Shown here: piece by piece, positions 14,853 through 24,254 of the stretch
Layout of the letters: each line of letters begins with the position of its first letter
Position numbering within the stretch: position 1 is the first letter of the stretch
Origin: a virus
DNA length: 34,760 bases
Strand: one strand, 5' to 3'
Virus record (IMG/VR): IMGVR_UViG_3300046328_000417
Location: 1 to 34,760 of that record
The notes under the pieces: generated by a model
The model's database searches: none
What the model saw: only the letters and a program-made list of their open reading frames with translations
Told to the model about the DNA's origin: nothing
Translations under genes and position numbers: made by a program

Positions 14853-16285
14853 TGGCGGCATATATACCTAAAGTTAGCTCCGGCCCTAATGGATACTCTC
14901 TAAACACCAATGTTGGTAATTACAATATTGATAAGGGTATTTATGACAGGTTGGCTATCGAAAGAAACGCCGCCAAAGGAATTGGGGATTTGTTTAATCT
15001 TGTTCCTCGTGACGCGGTTGGTAACGCCATAACCTCTAGCCCTGAATATGCGGCGTATGACAGCTTAAGAAATAGCTATACAACAGCGGATAATGCAAAT
15101 GACACTGGTGCTTTGTCAGGCATGTTTAGCTCTGACCTAGCCCCAGGAGACGATAGATTGATTGCTACCGCTGCGCTTGATAAGCAATACGGGGAAGGAA
15201 CATCTGGGCGAATTTATGACGCTGTTGGCTTAAAAGCTCAACAGGATTCAAAAGGAAAAAGTTTTGGTTCAAGGTATGTAAAACCAGGTGTAAAACTTGG
15301 TATAGGCGCGGGCTTGTCTCTTCTGGGAGGTCAGGCGCTTGGCCTTGGCACGCTTTCTGGCTTGGGGGCGTCTGGGTCTGCCCTGCCTTCCTCCGAGGCG
15401 CTATTGGCGGCTCCTGTAGGCACATCTGGCACGGCAGCGTCTTCCGCGGGGGGGTTAGGTAGCCTGTTTTCTGGAAGCGCTATTAAAGGCGCAGGTATTG
15501 GCGGAATTAGCGGTTATCTTAAAGATGGAAGTTTATCCGGTGCGCTTAAGGGCGCTTTAACTGGGGGCGCAACAGGGGGCATTAGTGATTATATATCTTC
15601 AGGCGCCAATATTCCTGGGCTTGGAAGCGCGGCGGAGACAATTAATTGGAATCAGGGTGGGACAAGCGTTCTTCGCCCTGGATCTGGTATTTTAGGTTCA
15701 TTAACAAGAGGCGCGTCGTCTCTAGGATTAAGCGGTGGAGGTAACAGCGGTATGTTGGGTAATTTATTTAAAGTTGGGGGTGGCGTACTTGATTACAAAA
15801 AAGGTCAAGATGAAAACGACGAATTATTCCGCCGTATAGGTGAGGCAAATGACCGCTCATCTGCGGCATTATCTCCGTATTCTCAAGCGGGGACAAACGC
15901 AACAAATCAGCTTTCCGCTGCTCTTGCCGCTGGCTTTAACCCTCAAGATTTACAAAATGACGCTGGATATCAATTCCGTTTAAAGCAAGGCCAACAAGGA
16001 CTTGATCGTCAACTTGCCGCTGCTGGTATGGGTCAATCTGGCGCGGCTCTCAAGGCGGCACAAGAATACGGCCAAGGCCTGGCTTCTCAAGAGTACCAAG
16101 ACGCGTACAATCGTTGGGGAAGCCAGAACAAGCAGCTACAGAGCCTTTCCGATAGCGGTCTTGGGGCTATAGACGCACAAGGCAATCTTACGCGCGGCAC
16201 AGCTATGGCAAGCGCGGCTAATTACGCAACTCAAAGCAACAGCCGCAGAAAACTACTGTCCGAGGTTCTTGGAGGGTTTATGTAA
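14852..16285 (+). CDS. DNA ejection (transfer) protein 1
   Basis: The 477-residue product has a Gly/Ala/Ser-rich, weakly hydrophobic centre (about residues 140-310). Its C-terminal helical region includes LSPYSQAGTNATNQLSAAL, GYQFRLKQGQQGLDRQLAAA and SQEYQDAYNRW, the hallmark of phage DNA-transfer proteins of the P22/Sf6 type. Such proteins are packaged in the head and injected to help form a conduit for DNA across the envelope. TAATG overlaps with both neighbours place it in a three-gene ejection block. Confidence 0.8.
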   Translation: MAAYIPKVSSGPNGYSLNTNVGNYNIDKGIYDRLAIERNAAKGIGDLFNLVPRDAVGNAITSSPEYAAYDSLRNSYTTADNANDTGALSGMFSSDLAPGDDRLIATAALDKQYGEGTSGRIYDAVGLKAQQDSKGKSFGSRYVKPGVKLGIGAGLSLLGGQALGLGTLSGLGASGSALPSSEALLAAPVGTSGTAASSAGGLGSLFSGSAIKGAGIGGISGYLKDGSLSGALKGALTGGATGGISDYISSGANIPGLGSAAETINWNQGGTSVLRPGSGILGSLTRGASSLGLSGGGNSGMLGNLFKVGGGVLDYKKGQDENDELFRRIGEANDRSSAALSPYSQAGTNATNQLSAALAAGFNPQDLQNDAGYQFRLKQGQQGLDRQLAAAGMGQSGAALKAAQEYGQGLASQEYQDAYNRWGSQNKQLQSLSDSGLGAIDAQGNLTRGTAMASAANYATQSNSRRKLLSEVLGGFM

Positions 16286-17487
16286 TGGCGGCTGAATTTC
16301 TTTATGGCCTGATGAATAACCGCAAGTCAATGAAGGATTTCGCGCGTGAAGAAGAAGATTTTGAGGCTAAAAAACGTATTCGCAATTTGGCAGAGCGAGA
16401 GGCTGAAGTAAAAATTAAGAAGTCAGAAAGTGAAATTGGCGCGTTTGACACGGACAAATTAAAAGGCCTTGCCGCCCGATCTATTTATGAGGCTTCACAG
16501 GGGCTTCCACTAACTCCGGCTGGAAGAGCGGCAATCGAGGCAGTCGGTGTTATGGAGGGCAAAAAGACCGAATACAAAACTATAAACGAAGAGGGCGATG
16601 TGAGGGCGTTTACTGCTGATAACCCATATTCTCAGTACTTGTCCTCTCTGGGTGGCGGCACTCCTCCCCCAGAGCGAGTATCAGAATACGCTACACCGCC
16701 GTTCGTTGAGTCTCCGACTATGGGTACTGGTGATCCGTTGCTAGCACACGCCTCAGCGTATGACCAACAGGTGGCTAATGTGGGTGGTAGTAATCCATAC
16801 GCACGCCCTATTACGGTTGCTGATGCTGAAAGATTTATTGCAGATCAGGGGACTCCTATGCCTGCGCCCGCTGGTGGTGGCCAAGATTTAAGTGGCATGG
16901 CTTCGGCAAGCATGGGTGATAATTATAATAGAATTAGGCAATTATCAGGAGCTGGAGGTCAGGCCGGTACAAAAACAGATGTTGCCACAAAACAAGCCGC
17001 CATTGATCTTGCGCAAAAAATCCTAGAAGAAGAAAACGCTGGGAAAGTTGCTTTAGAAACAGAAAAGGGCAAGAAGCTTGGTGAGCAGGCCGCAAAAACA
17101 GAAATTGCTGACCAAAAAAATTCAGAGGCGCTAACTCAGTTAAACAGAGCAGCTGAACTTCTATCAATTGCCCCAGGTGGGTATCTTGGATTAGCTGGAT
17201 CTGAATATAAAAAATTAGCAAACCAATCCGACGCTCAATCGCAGGCTGATAGACAATTGAAGACAATATCTGGATGGCTTGTGTCAAATGTGCCTAGAAT
17301 GGAAGGCCCGCAAAGTAATTTTGACGTAGAGAATTATAATAAAATGGCGGCAGATGTTAGTAATACTAGCATACCTACTGGTGATAGAATTGCCGCTGTA
17401 GAAGAGCTTATCCGTTTAAAAAACAAATACGAAAATAATCAAGGGTCGGCTCAAAGCGGCGGAATTAAATTTTTAGGATTTGAATAA
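16285..17487 (+). CDS. ejection/internal virion protein 2 (probable)
   Basis: The 400-residue product has a charged helical N-terminus (DFAREEEDFEAKKRIRNLAE), a low-complexity Pro/Gly/Ser middle, and a helical C-terminal domain with LKTISGWLVSNVPRMEGPQS followed by MAADVSNTSIPTGDRIAAVE. That last pattern is common in phage internal virion proteins located beside DNA-transfer genes. It likely corresponds in position to one of P22 gp7, gp20 or gp16. No membrane segment or enzyme motif. Confidence 0.7.
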   Translation: MAAEFLYGLMNNRKSMKDFAREEEDFEAKKRIRNLAEREAEVKIKKSESEIGAFDTDKLKGLAARSIYEASQGLPLTPAGRAAIEAVGVMEGKKTEYKTINEEGDVRAFTADNPYSQYLSSLGGGTPPPERVSEYATPPFVESPTMGTGDPLLAHASAYDQQVANVGGSNPYARPITVADAERFIADQGTPMPAPAGGGQDLSGMASASMGDNYNRIRQLSGAGGQAGTKTDVATKQAAIDLAQKILEEENAGKVALETEKGKKLGEQAAKTEIADQKNSEALTQLNRAAELLSIAPGGYLGLAGSEYKKLANQSDAQSQADRQLKTISGWLVSNVPRMEGPQSNFDVENYNKMAADVSNTSIPTGDRIAAVEELIRLKNKYENNQGSAQSGGIKFLGFE

Positions 17488-19113
17488 ATGCCTATAGCAA
17501 AAGTGCAAATGCCAGATGGGAAGATTGCTAGGTTTGAAGTTCCAGACGGAACCACGCCTGAGCAAGTGACGGAATTTGCGTCTTCTATGCCTACGGAGCC
17601 AGTGGCAGAAAATAGGTCGTTCACAAAATCTGTAGGTGAAAACTTAAGCCAAAGCCTTCAGCAACGCGGTGAAAAGATTTTTGAGCAGTACCCGCAGACG
17701 ATACGCGAGTCTGGTAATTCACCCGCTGCAATGGCCGGAGGTCTTTATAAGACAATTGGTCAGCTTGCAGGAGCAGGTTCTGACGTTCTGGGCGCAGGTT
17801 TACAGGTCGCTGACGATGCACTGCTTAATTTACCAAGCTCGGCTGTAAAAGCGGGCGTGGGGGCTGCTGGCTCACTACCGTCCGGCGAAGGAAAGGGCAG
17901 GTCACTAGGGGAAGCTTTAGGAGAGACTGTTCCGCAAGATATGGCAAAATACCAACAGTGGGCATCTCAAAACCCAGAAGCCGCCGAATACGCTGCCGCC
18001 ACAGGGAATATAGCTAGCGTGCTTCCTATGGGCAGAGCGTCCCCATCTAAGGCCGCTGGTCAAGGCTTTGAAGAAATGGCTAAATCTAAGCTTAAGCAAG
18101 AGGTCGGTAAAATCGCGGCTCCGATGGTTACGGCTAAGTCGGCTGAGCAAGCCCTTAAGTACAAGAAATACTCCGAAGACATATTTGGAAAACCAGTAAT
18201 TTCGTTGGGCGATAAAGAGAAAAGAGCCGTAGATATTATTTCCACCATTGACGCTTTTAAGACTGGAAAAGCGGATAAACTTTATAAGCAGCAGTACGCA
18301 ATCAAAGACAAGGCTTACCAAATATCTGGAGACTTGACTAACAGGCTGAAGCAATACGATAACATCAAAGTAAAAAAAGACGCTTTGATTAAAAATCTGG
18401 CCGCGCCAATTTATCAAGAATTAACAGACAAAAGGTATCTCACTAACAAAGCTGGCGGTATGAAAGAGTCAACCGATCTCATGTATGATTCCTTCGTTGA
18501 CGCTATTAACAAAAACCCACAAACACCCGCTGGTATTATGCAAGCGCGGAGGGATTTTGACAGCTTTATTGAGACTTTACAGCCGAATGTATTTGACGAA
18601 GGAAAGCTCACAGCCTATCGCGGATCTAAGCAAATTATTCGTGATAAAATGAATGACTTTGTTGCCAAAATAGTTGATGATCCAAATGTAAAAAATGACC
18701 TATACGACTCAAGCTCGTTGCTTAATGCTGCTGAAAAAGTTGGTGAAAAGGTTGCGTCAAGAGCCGGTAAAGTCGCTTCTGAAAATAAAAGTGTGTCTGA
18801 TACTTTAAGAAAGTATGCTGTCGGTGCATTAAGTTTAGGCGGAGTAGGGGCTGCTACGGCGTTCCCATCTTATGCTGCTCCAGCGGCAGCAGTTGGCCTT
18901 ACAGGGGCTGGTCTATATTACGGCGGTAAGTTTTTAAATAAAAGCCAGACCAAAAGAATCGTTGGAAAAGTTTTACAAGAGCAGGGCGATGTTTTAGATG
19001 CGGCGGGCAAAGAGGCTTTATCAGATTACATCAAACAACTTGAGTTAGAAGAAGAAATGGAATTGAAAAAGCCAGCAAAAGATGTTATTAAAGCTAGAGG
19101 AGATAATCGCTAA
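17488..19113 (+). CDS. ejection/internal virion protein 3 (probable)
   Basis: The 541-residue product begins MPIAKVQMPDGKIARFEVPD, an N-terminal beta module found in phage ejection proteins. It continues through helical segments (LYKTIGQLAGAGSDVLGAGL) and carries a hydrophobic Gly/Ala-rich stretch at about residues 440-482 that could insert in membrane. The C-terminus is highly charged. Start codon follows the preceding stop with no gap. Third in the ejection block, before the tail fibre, as in P22-like phages. Role inferred by context and composition. Confidence 0.72.
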   Translation: MPIAKVQMPDGKIARFEVPDGTTPEQVTEFASSMPTEPVAENRSFTKSVGENLSQSLQQRGEKIFEQYPQTIRESGNSPAAMAGGLYKTIGQLAGAGSDVLGAGLQVADDALLNLPSSAVKAGVGAAGSLPSGEGKGRSLGEALGETVPQDMAKYQQWASQNPEAAEYAAATGNIASVLPMGRASPSKAAGQGFEEMAKSKLKQEVGKIAAPMVTAKSAEQALKYKKYSEDIFGKPVISLGDKEKRAVDIISTIDAFKTGKADKLYKQQYAIKDKAYQISGDLTNRLKQYDNIKVKKDALIKNLAAPIYQELTDKRYLTNKAGGMKESTDLMYDSFVDAINKNPQTPAGIMQARRDFDSFIETLQPNVFDEGKLTAYRGSKQIIRDKMNDFVAKIVDDPNVKNDLYDSSSLLNAAEKVGEKVASRAGKVASENKSVSDTLRKYAVGALSLGGVGAATAFPSYAAPAAAVGLTGAGLYYGGKFLNKSQTKRIVGKVLQEQGDVLDAAGKEALSDYIKQLELEEEMELKKPAKDVIKARGDNR

Positions 19114-21173
19114 TGGCCGTACTCTATACGCCGCATTTTATGCAGTTTTTTGACAATAACGGCGATCCATTATCCGGTGGCAAACTGTACACATATGCGG
19201 CTGGAACGACTACTCCGAAAGCTTCGTACACGACTGCTGCAGGAACAATTGAGAATGCCAACCCAGTTGTTTTGGACGCATACGGCAGGGCTGTTATTTT
19301 TATTGAAGGCGCATATCGATTTGATTTATTCACGTCTGCGGACGTTCTGGTTAAGTCCACGGACAACGTAACATCGTTCAACGCCAGCACTGAGACGGAA
19401 GAAGGCTTCTTCCAGTCATTTTCAGGTGATGGAGCGACAACTGCTTTTACTCTTTCTGAAAACCTAGGCACGGACGAAAAGGCATTATTTGTCTTCGCCA
19501 TTAAAGAGTTTACTACAAACGGAACATTTGCTAGCGACACTGGGTGGACTAAGGGCGCTGGATGGACAATTGCGGCAGGAGTTGCCACCGCCACCGGAGC
19601 AATTAGCACGGCTCTTGAGCAAACGGCTGGAAACACATTAATTGAGGGGCGAGAGTACAGCATCAAGTACACTATAACACGGTCTGCAGGCTCTATTACG
19701 CTATCCTTGGGAGGCACGGCTGGTGCGGCTCGTTCATCTTCCGGCACATACAGCGAGTCAATTATTGCGGGATCAACTCAGGTCATAAGTTTTGGCACAA
19801 GTGGGTTTACTGGCACGCTCGATAACGTAACAATTACAGAAACCGCAGGGCAGTCAATTCTTAATCCTGCTGATTTTACTTTAAACGGGACGTCTTTAAC
19901 CTTTACACGCCCTCCTGCAACAGGAACAGGCAATATCTTTGTATTTGCTCCATACACATTGATTGGGGCCGCTGGAGCCGCCCAGACGGCAGCGGATGCC
20001 GCTATTGCCGCACAAGATGCTGCTGAGGGAGCAGTTAACGCTGTAGCTTATCAGTTCGCGTTTGATTCCAGCACAGTAATGGCTGACCCAGGAACGGGTG
20101 ATTTTAGGCTCAATAACGCCACACTCGCCAGTGTAACAGCTATTGCTGTTGACGCATTAAGCTCAGTAAGTGGAAACCCTGACGTATCCGACGCAATAGC
20201 GGCATGGGGCGCGTCTACAAACACTATCAAAGGCCAGATTAATATCCGCAAGTCCGGCACTCCGGCCACGTTCGCTGTTTATAACGTCACTGCGGCGGTT
20301 ACTGATAACACAGGATGGCTGCAAATCACTGTAGCTCACGTTGCAAGCTCCGGCACGTTTAGCGCGGCTGACGTATGTTATTTGCAATTTACTCGCAGCG
20401 GCGACGTTGGGGCTACAGGCGCACAAGGCCCGACAGGGACGATTAGCGGCGCGTCAGCTGGTACGATGGTAGGTGATGATAAGATATTGTTCCTCAAGAC
20501 ATCAAGCGGCGATGCTTTAACGTATGACGATCCTGCCACAATTGACGTGTCTATCTTTGGGTCGGGCGCGGCGGCTGATGGCTATGTATTGACTGCAGAC
20601 GGGGCTGGCGGGACAGCGTTTGAGGCCGTTTCTGGTTCTGGATGGGTTCCACTACAAACGCAAACCGTTTCAAGCCCCGTTGCTTCGGTTGATTTCACAA
20701 GCAATATCAGCAGCACATATAAAGTTTATGCCATTGTATTTGATAGCGTACAGCCAGCGAATGACGGGGCTAAACTTTATGTAAGACTGGGTAATGGCGG
20801 ATCTTTTGACAGCGGTGCAAGTGATTATAGTTGGGCGGAGTTGTATGTAGCTGAAGCCACAAGCCCAACTGCAATTCCTGACGGAGATCAAGCAGACGCC
20901 CAAATAGCGTTAAACAACACTGGGAATACTGGAAACTTGGCTGTTGAGGGTATTGATGGTGGAGTATTGTATATTTACAACCCAGCAAACACAGCAAAGT
21001 ACACGCGAATTCAAGGGTTTTTATCTGGGGCGGATACAGGTGGCGCAGGTTATAAAATAGAATTTTCGGGTAGACGCTTAGAAGCCGCAGCTCATGACCG
21101 CATTCAGTTTTTATTTTCAAGCGGCGACGTATCCTCTGGAACATTCACACTTTACGGATTGGCGGGTGCATAA
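19113..21173 (+). CDS. tail fibre protein
   Basis: The 686-residue product opens with the classic fibre N-terminus: FFDNNGDPLSGGKLYTYAAG, then TTTPKASYTTAAGT and NPVVLDAYGRAVIFIEGAYR. The middle is beta-rich. A short collagen-like GDVGATGAQGPTG lies at about residue 430-442, and the C-terminal domain is a beta-sandwich type (IQFLFSSGDVSSGTFTLYGL). Fibres bind the host surface and decide host range. No depolymerase motif is evident, unlike P22 gp9, so the attachment chemistry probably differs. TAATG overlaps link it to the ejection block and to the next gene. Confidence 0.88.
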   Translation: MAVLYTPHFMQFFDNNGDPLSGGKLYTYAAGTTTPKASYTTAAGTIENANPVVLDAYGRAVIFIEGAYRFDLFTSADVLVKSTDNVTSFNASTETEEGFFQSFSGDGATTAFTLSENLGTDEKALFVFAIKEFTTNGTFASDTGWTKGAGWTIAAGVATATGAISTALEQTAGNTLIEGREYSIKYTITRSAGSITLSLGGTAGAARSSSGTYSESIIAGSTQVISFGTSGFTGTLDNVTITETAGQSILNPADFTLNGTSLTFTRPPATGTGNIFVFAPYTLIGAAGAAQTAADAAIAAQDAAEGAVNAVAYQFAFDSSTVMADPGTGDFRLNNATLASVTAIAVDALSSVSGNPDVSDAIAAWGASTNTIKGQINIRKSGTPATFAVYNVTAAVTDNTGWLQITVAHVASSGTFSAADVCYLQFTRSGDVGATGAQGPTGTISGASAGTMVGDDKILFLKTSSGDALTYDDPATIDVSIFGSGAAADGYVLTADGAGGTAFEAVSGSGWVPLQTQTVSSPVASVDFTSNISSTYKVYAIVFDSVQPANDGAKLYVRLGNGGSFDSGASDYSWAELYVAEATSPTAIPDGDQADAQIALNNTGNTGNLAVEGIDGGVLYIYNPANTAKYTRIQGFLSGADTGGAGYKIEFSGRRLEAAAHDRIQFLFSSGDVSSGTFTLYGLAGA

Positions 21174-21427
21174 TGCAAAAACTTGTTGACGGACAATTAA
21201 CAGATTTGACGGCGGAAGAAATTGTAGCGCGGCAGGTTGAAGAAGCTGCATGGGAGGCTGGAGTTGTAGAGCGTACAAATGCAGCAGTCCGCAAGCAACG
21301 CCAAGCAGCGTACGCAGCAGAGTCAGACCCGCTGTTTTTCGCCTATCAGCGGGCTGAATGCACCAAACAAATGTGGCTCGACAAAATCGCAGAGATTAAG
21401 GCGCGCTTTCCGTATTTAGAGGAGTAA
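21173..21427 (+). CDS. small phage protein beside tail fibre
   Basis: The 84-residue helical product contains RQAAYAAESDPLFFAYQRAE followed by WLDKIAEIKARFPYLEE, a very common phage pattern directly after fibre or spike genes. Whether it is a fibre chaperone or a virion component is not established to my knowledge. Start overlaps the fibre stop as TAATG. Confidence 0.75.
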   Translation: MQKLVDGQLTDLTAEEIVARQVEEAAWEAGVVERTNAAVRKQRQAAYAAESDPLFFAYQRAECTKQMWLDKIAEIKARFPYLEE

Positions 21428-21430
21428 TGG

Positions 21431-21691
21431 ATGAATGATTTTTTTCTTGAGGCCAGTAAAATTATTGTTGCAGCTTTGTTTGCCATTACAGGGTGGACAA
21501 TAACCATGCTTGTGGCGAAAATAGAAGAAAGCGCAAAGAAGCATGATGCTCTGCAAAAAGAGCTAGAGGCCCACAAGTTTTACTCTGCTACGCATTATGT
21601 TACCAAGCTAGACATCAAGGACATTCGTGATGAGATTGTCGGGCATTTAAAAAGCATTGAAGAAAAGCTTGATAAAAAGGCAGATAAATAA
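21431..21691 (+). CDS. single-span membrane protein, holin candidate
   Basis: The 86-residue product has one hydrophobic segment at about residues 9-31 (IIVAALFAITGWTITMLV) followed by a charged coiled-coil tail ending DKKADK. It sits directly upstream of the endolysin, and TAATG connects the two genes, the usual place for a holin or holin accessory (similar in plan to haemolysin XhlA-like proteins). GGAG lies seven bases before the ATG. Function is inferred from topology and position. Confidence 0.6.
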   Translation: MNDFFLEASKIIVAALFAITGWTITMLVAKIEESAKKHDALQKELEAHKFYSATHYVTKLDIKDIRDEIVGHLKSIEEKLDKKADK

Positions 21692-22116
21692 TGTACAAGT
21701 TTTCAAAGAAATCTTTAGATAATCTTGTTGGCGTTCATCCAGATTTGCGTGATTTAGTGCAAGAGGCGATGGCATTGCAGATCATGGACTTTGCAGTCAA
21801 TGAAGGTTTGCGCGATCTCCGACGCCAGAGTGATCTATTCGCTGCGGGTAAGTCAAAAACAATGAACAGCAAGCATTTAAAGCAGCCAGACGGTTTTGGT
21901 CATGCGGTTGATTTGTATCCAAGTCCGATTGATATGGTTGCGGTTAATAAAGGTAGCGCAAAAGAGATTATTCGCTTCGGTGTTTTATACGGAATTATTG
22001 CAACACTTGCGGCAAAAAATAAAATAAAAATCCGTTGGGGCGGTGACTGGGACGGTGACGGGCAAACACTTGACCATACGTTTTTTGATGCGCCCCACAT
22101 AGAATTGGTGAAGTAA
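21691..22116 (+). CDS. endolysin, M15-type peptidase
   Basis: The 141-residue product is a zinc L-alanyl-D-glutamate/D,D-peptidase-like lysin that would cut peptidoglycan cross-peptides at the end of infection. Likely metal ligands are His62 in NSKHL, Asp74 in GHAVDLYP and His136 in DAPHIEL; the WGGDWDGDG loop (116-124) is typical of the family. There is no signal peptide, so it needs a holin to reach the wall. Length is normal for single-domain M15 endolysins. Confidence 0.9.
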   Translation: MYKFSKKSLDNLVGVHPDLRDLVQEAMALQIMDFAVNEGLRDLRRQSDLFAAGKSKTMNSKHLKQPDGFGHAVDLYPSPIDMVAVNKGSAKEIIRFGVLYGIIATLAAKNKIKIRWGGDWDGDGQTLDHTFFDAPHIELVK

Positions 22117-23888
22117 TGGCATTTGGAAAATTAGGATTAGGATTAAACTTTACTGGCAGCATTACAGCGCGTCTAACTGACCTTGTTGCACGCGGTTACG
22201 GCGACTCCACGATGGAGTACAACTGGAGCCAGTATACGGCTGCGGGTGAGGCTGCGTTTATTGCAGAGGGCGCAAACTACTACCCTGGAACCGTGACGTT
22301 TGAGGATGGAGCGAAATCCGGATCGTACTTATCATCCTTGGTTGCAATCGCAGCGGGCGCAACAGTAACAAACCGCTGGGTAAACGATACAACAGGAACG
22401 CTTGCTGACGGGGCGCAGATAACTGCAAATGTTGTTGGCCTTGGCGGAACGTTAGAAATCGCGCCATTAAGTATCGGCATCAATGACCATTCGTCTATTG
22501 TTGCGGCTGGCGTTGACGCAACAGAGTTTGCAGCAAACTTTATATACGTTGCGGACAGAAGCAGGGCGGTTCGCGGGAACAAAACCATGTTAAGAACACT
22601 TGGGCGCGACACGGGCGGCAGCGATGCTGGGGCGAACATCGTTCGCGAAAGCATTAAACTCGCCATTGCATCTGGCGGCAACATATTGCGCGGAGTTGAT
22701 TGGTATGACAAAGGACTTACTGATCCAAAACACGGAACGCAAGAAACCACAGAGACGGTTGCAGAGCGAGAAGTTGCTATGGCGGCGTATTACACTGGAA
22801 ACTCAAGCGTTCGTATTCTGGGGCCATCTGCAACGGCCGAGCTTAGGACGGATGAAATTTATCTCACATTGACGCACGTTAACGGCACAGACATCACAGC
22901 CCCCTCTGCTGGCAATGGAGGCATTGATGCGACTGATGACGGAACGCAAATGGGAAGCACTGCGTTAACGCGGGTTAGTGCAACAACTATGAAGCTGGCG
23001 TTTCCACAGGGCAAGGCTCCTGTGGTTGGCTCTGTGGTCAAAGTATGGACTCCATACGGAGCAAACGGTACAGGCTTAAATCAGGCTGCGCCTGACGTGG
23101 CAAAAGATAATTCATCTTGGACGTTACCAATCCAGTCCGATATTGTTACCGCGACAAACGGAGACCCGTTCCAAACATTAAGCGCTCTTGTCCTTTACTG
23201 GGATGCCAGAGGCTCTGTTAAAACCCTAACGGCTGGAACAGAGCTTGATGGGCTAGCTAAAATTGCCGGTTCTGTTTCTGGAATAGCGGAAGTGGCTGCT
23301 GGCGATCATGCCACTTGGAGCGCGTCTGGGTTTAAAGGCAAAGGCTCTCTACTGATGAGGGCCGAGACAGACATTAACTATTCTGCCGCGTTCACTGCTG
23401 GCGGCACGCACTGCATCATGATGGCTCTTAAAATGCCAGCTTCTATGGCCGGTGCAAACTCTAACATGGCGGCATTTGCAAACTCTGGCGGCTCTACAGA
23501 CACACAGGCTCGATGGACGTTTGCCTCTGATAACGCCCTATACTGGACAAACAACGAAGCGTCTGCTGCGGAGAAAATAACGCCAGCACTGACGGGTAGC
23601 CAAGTTATATATATATGCCATCAATTCGTGGATATAAATACCTGCAACGTTTATATTATGATTGAAGGAGACCCTACCTATACAGACTGGTCAACTCCAT
23701 ACAAAACATTCGATCCGCGCAATACAACTGATTATGAATCGCAAACCTATATCACCATAGGAGGACGTTCTGCTGCTGAGGACGGAACGCTCAATCTTGA
23801 AATGGCAGCCTGGGCGCACACGACATCTGTTCTTTCATCTAGCGACCGCGCTACTTGTTTGGCGTATTGGATTTCAAGGTTTACTTAA
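22116..23888 (+). CDS. SGNH-hydrolase/lectin-like protein (tailspike or esterase)
   Basis: The 590-residue product has an N-terminal SGNH/GDSL-hydrolase arrangement: GYGDSTME with nucleophile Ser31, a glycine block near GAKSGSY, IGIND with Asn123, and LTDPKHG with Asp203 and His206, i.e. all four blocks in order. Residues about 240-330 form a beta-sandwich-like linker. The C-terminal ~220 residues (TFASDNALYWTNN ... YITIGGRSAAEDGTLNLEMA) look like a concanavalin/LamG-type lectin. In phages such esterases remove acetyl groups from surface polysaccharide. It is the last gene of the late operon, after the endolysin. Activity is inferred from residues only. Confidence 0.68.
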   Translation: MAFGKLGLGLNFTGSITARLTDLVARGYGDSTMEYNWSQYTAAGEAAFIAEGANYYPGTVTFEDGAKSGSYLSSLVAIAAGATVTNRWVNDTTGTLADGAQITANVVGLGGTLEIAPLSIGINDHSSIVAAGVDATEFAANFIYVADRSRAVRGNKTMLRTLGRDTGGSDAGANIVRESIKLAIASGGNILRGVDWYDKGLTDPKHGTQETTETVAEREVAMAAYYTGNSSVRILGPSATAELRTDEIYLTLTHVNGTDITAPSAGNGGIDATDDGTQMGSTALTRVSATTMKLAFPQGKAPVVGSVVKVWTPYGANGTGLNQAAPDVAKDNSSWTLPIQSDIVTATNGDPFQTLSALVLYWDARGSVKTLTAGTELDGLAKIAGSVSGIAEVAAGDHATWSASGFKGKGSLLMRAETDINYSAAFTAGGTHCIMMALKMPASMAGANSNMAAFANSGGSTDTQARWTFASDNALYWTNNEASAAEKITPALTGSQVIYICHQFVDINTCNVYIMIEGDPTYTDWSTPYKTFDPRNTTDYESQTYITIGGRSAAEDGTLNLEMAAWAHTTSVLSSSDRATCLAYWISRFT

Positions 23889-23895
23889 AAAGAAA

Positions 23896-23922
23896 CCCCC
23901 GCCATCGGGAGAGACGCGGGGG
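23896..23922 (+). terminator. GC-rich hairpin at end of late operon
   Basis: CCCCCGC (23896-23902) pairs with GCGGGGG (23916-23922) around a 13-base loop, eight bases after the last late gene. Only a weak T-rich stretch (TTTTA at 23931) follows, some distance away. It is stable enough to end or protect the late message, but termination efficiency is uncertain. Confidence 0.55.
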
Positions 23923-23971
23923 CTAGTGAGTTTTACTTCTGGGGAATATAGATGAACGAACAATCTATAGT

Positions 23972-24000
23972 TTTATTTTAGTCACGCTTTGTGCTAAAAT
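23972..24000 (+). promoter_or_regulatory. extended -10 promoter candidate
   Basis: TGCTAAAAT (23992-24000) is a good extended -10, with only a poor TTTATT -35 at 23972-23977. It lies between the late-operon hairpin and the spanin genes and would let lysis accessory genes be expressed separately. Tentative. Confidence 0.35.
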
Positions 24001-24023
24001 GCAAGTAGAAAAAGGAGATTATA

Positions 24024-24254
24024 ATGGAACACGCACTAAACATTTTTTTGAATTTCTTGGCATCCGAACAAGGCGTCGCTACTTTGGCTTTATTTATCGG
24101 CTGGCTTCTCCCTACTCCTCTTAAAATCCTGAGCGATCTCGCGAAGAAAACGCCAACGGAAGAAGACGACGCGCTGCTTGCAAAGGTCGATAAAAAAGAA
24201 GCCGCTCTTAAAGCTGCGAAGAAAATCTCTGAGCTTGCCAAAAAGAAAAAGTAA
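24024..24254 (+). CDS. small membrane protein, lysis-associated
   Basis: The 76-residue product has one hydrophobic stretch (about 17-33, GVATLALFIGWLLP) and a long Lys/Glu/Ala helix ending in four lysines. An excellent AAAGGAGA site precedes the ATG. It sits just before the spanin genes, so a holin or anti-holin role is possible. The single span and charged cytoplasmic tail parallel the candidate at 21431-21691; only one of them, or both, may be holins. Confidence 0.6.
   Translation: MEHALNIFLNFLASEQGVATLALFIGWLLPTPLKILSDLAKKTPTEEDDALLAKVDKKEAALKAAKKISELAKKKK

Noticed and set aside
19124-19747. 207-codon minus-strand frame opposite the tail fibre gene
   Set aside because: It is a codon-bias shadow in Val/Ala/Pro-rich register, inside a gene with clear homology-type motifs.
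22280-22750. 156-codon minus-strand frame opposite the SGNH gene
   Set aside because: No start signal, composition of an antisense shadow; the plus-strand gene carries complete catalytic motifs.
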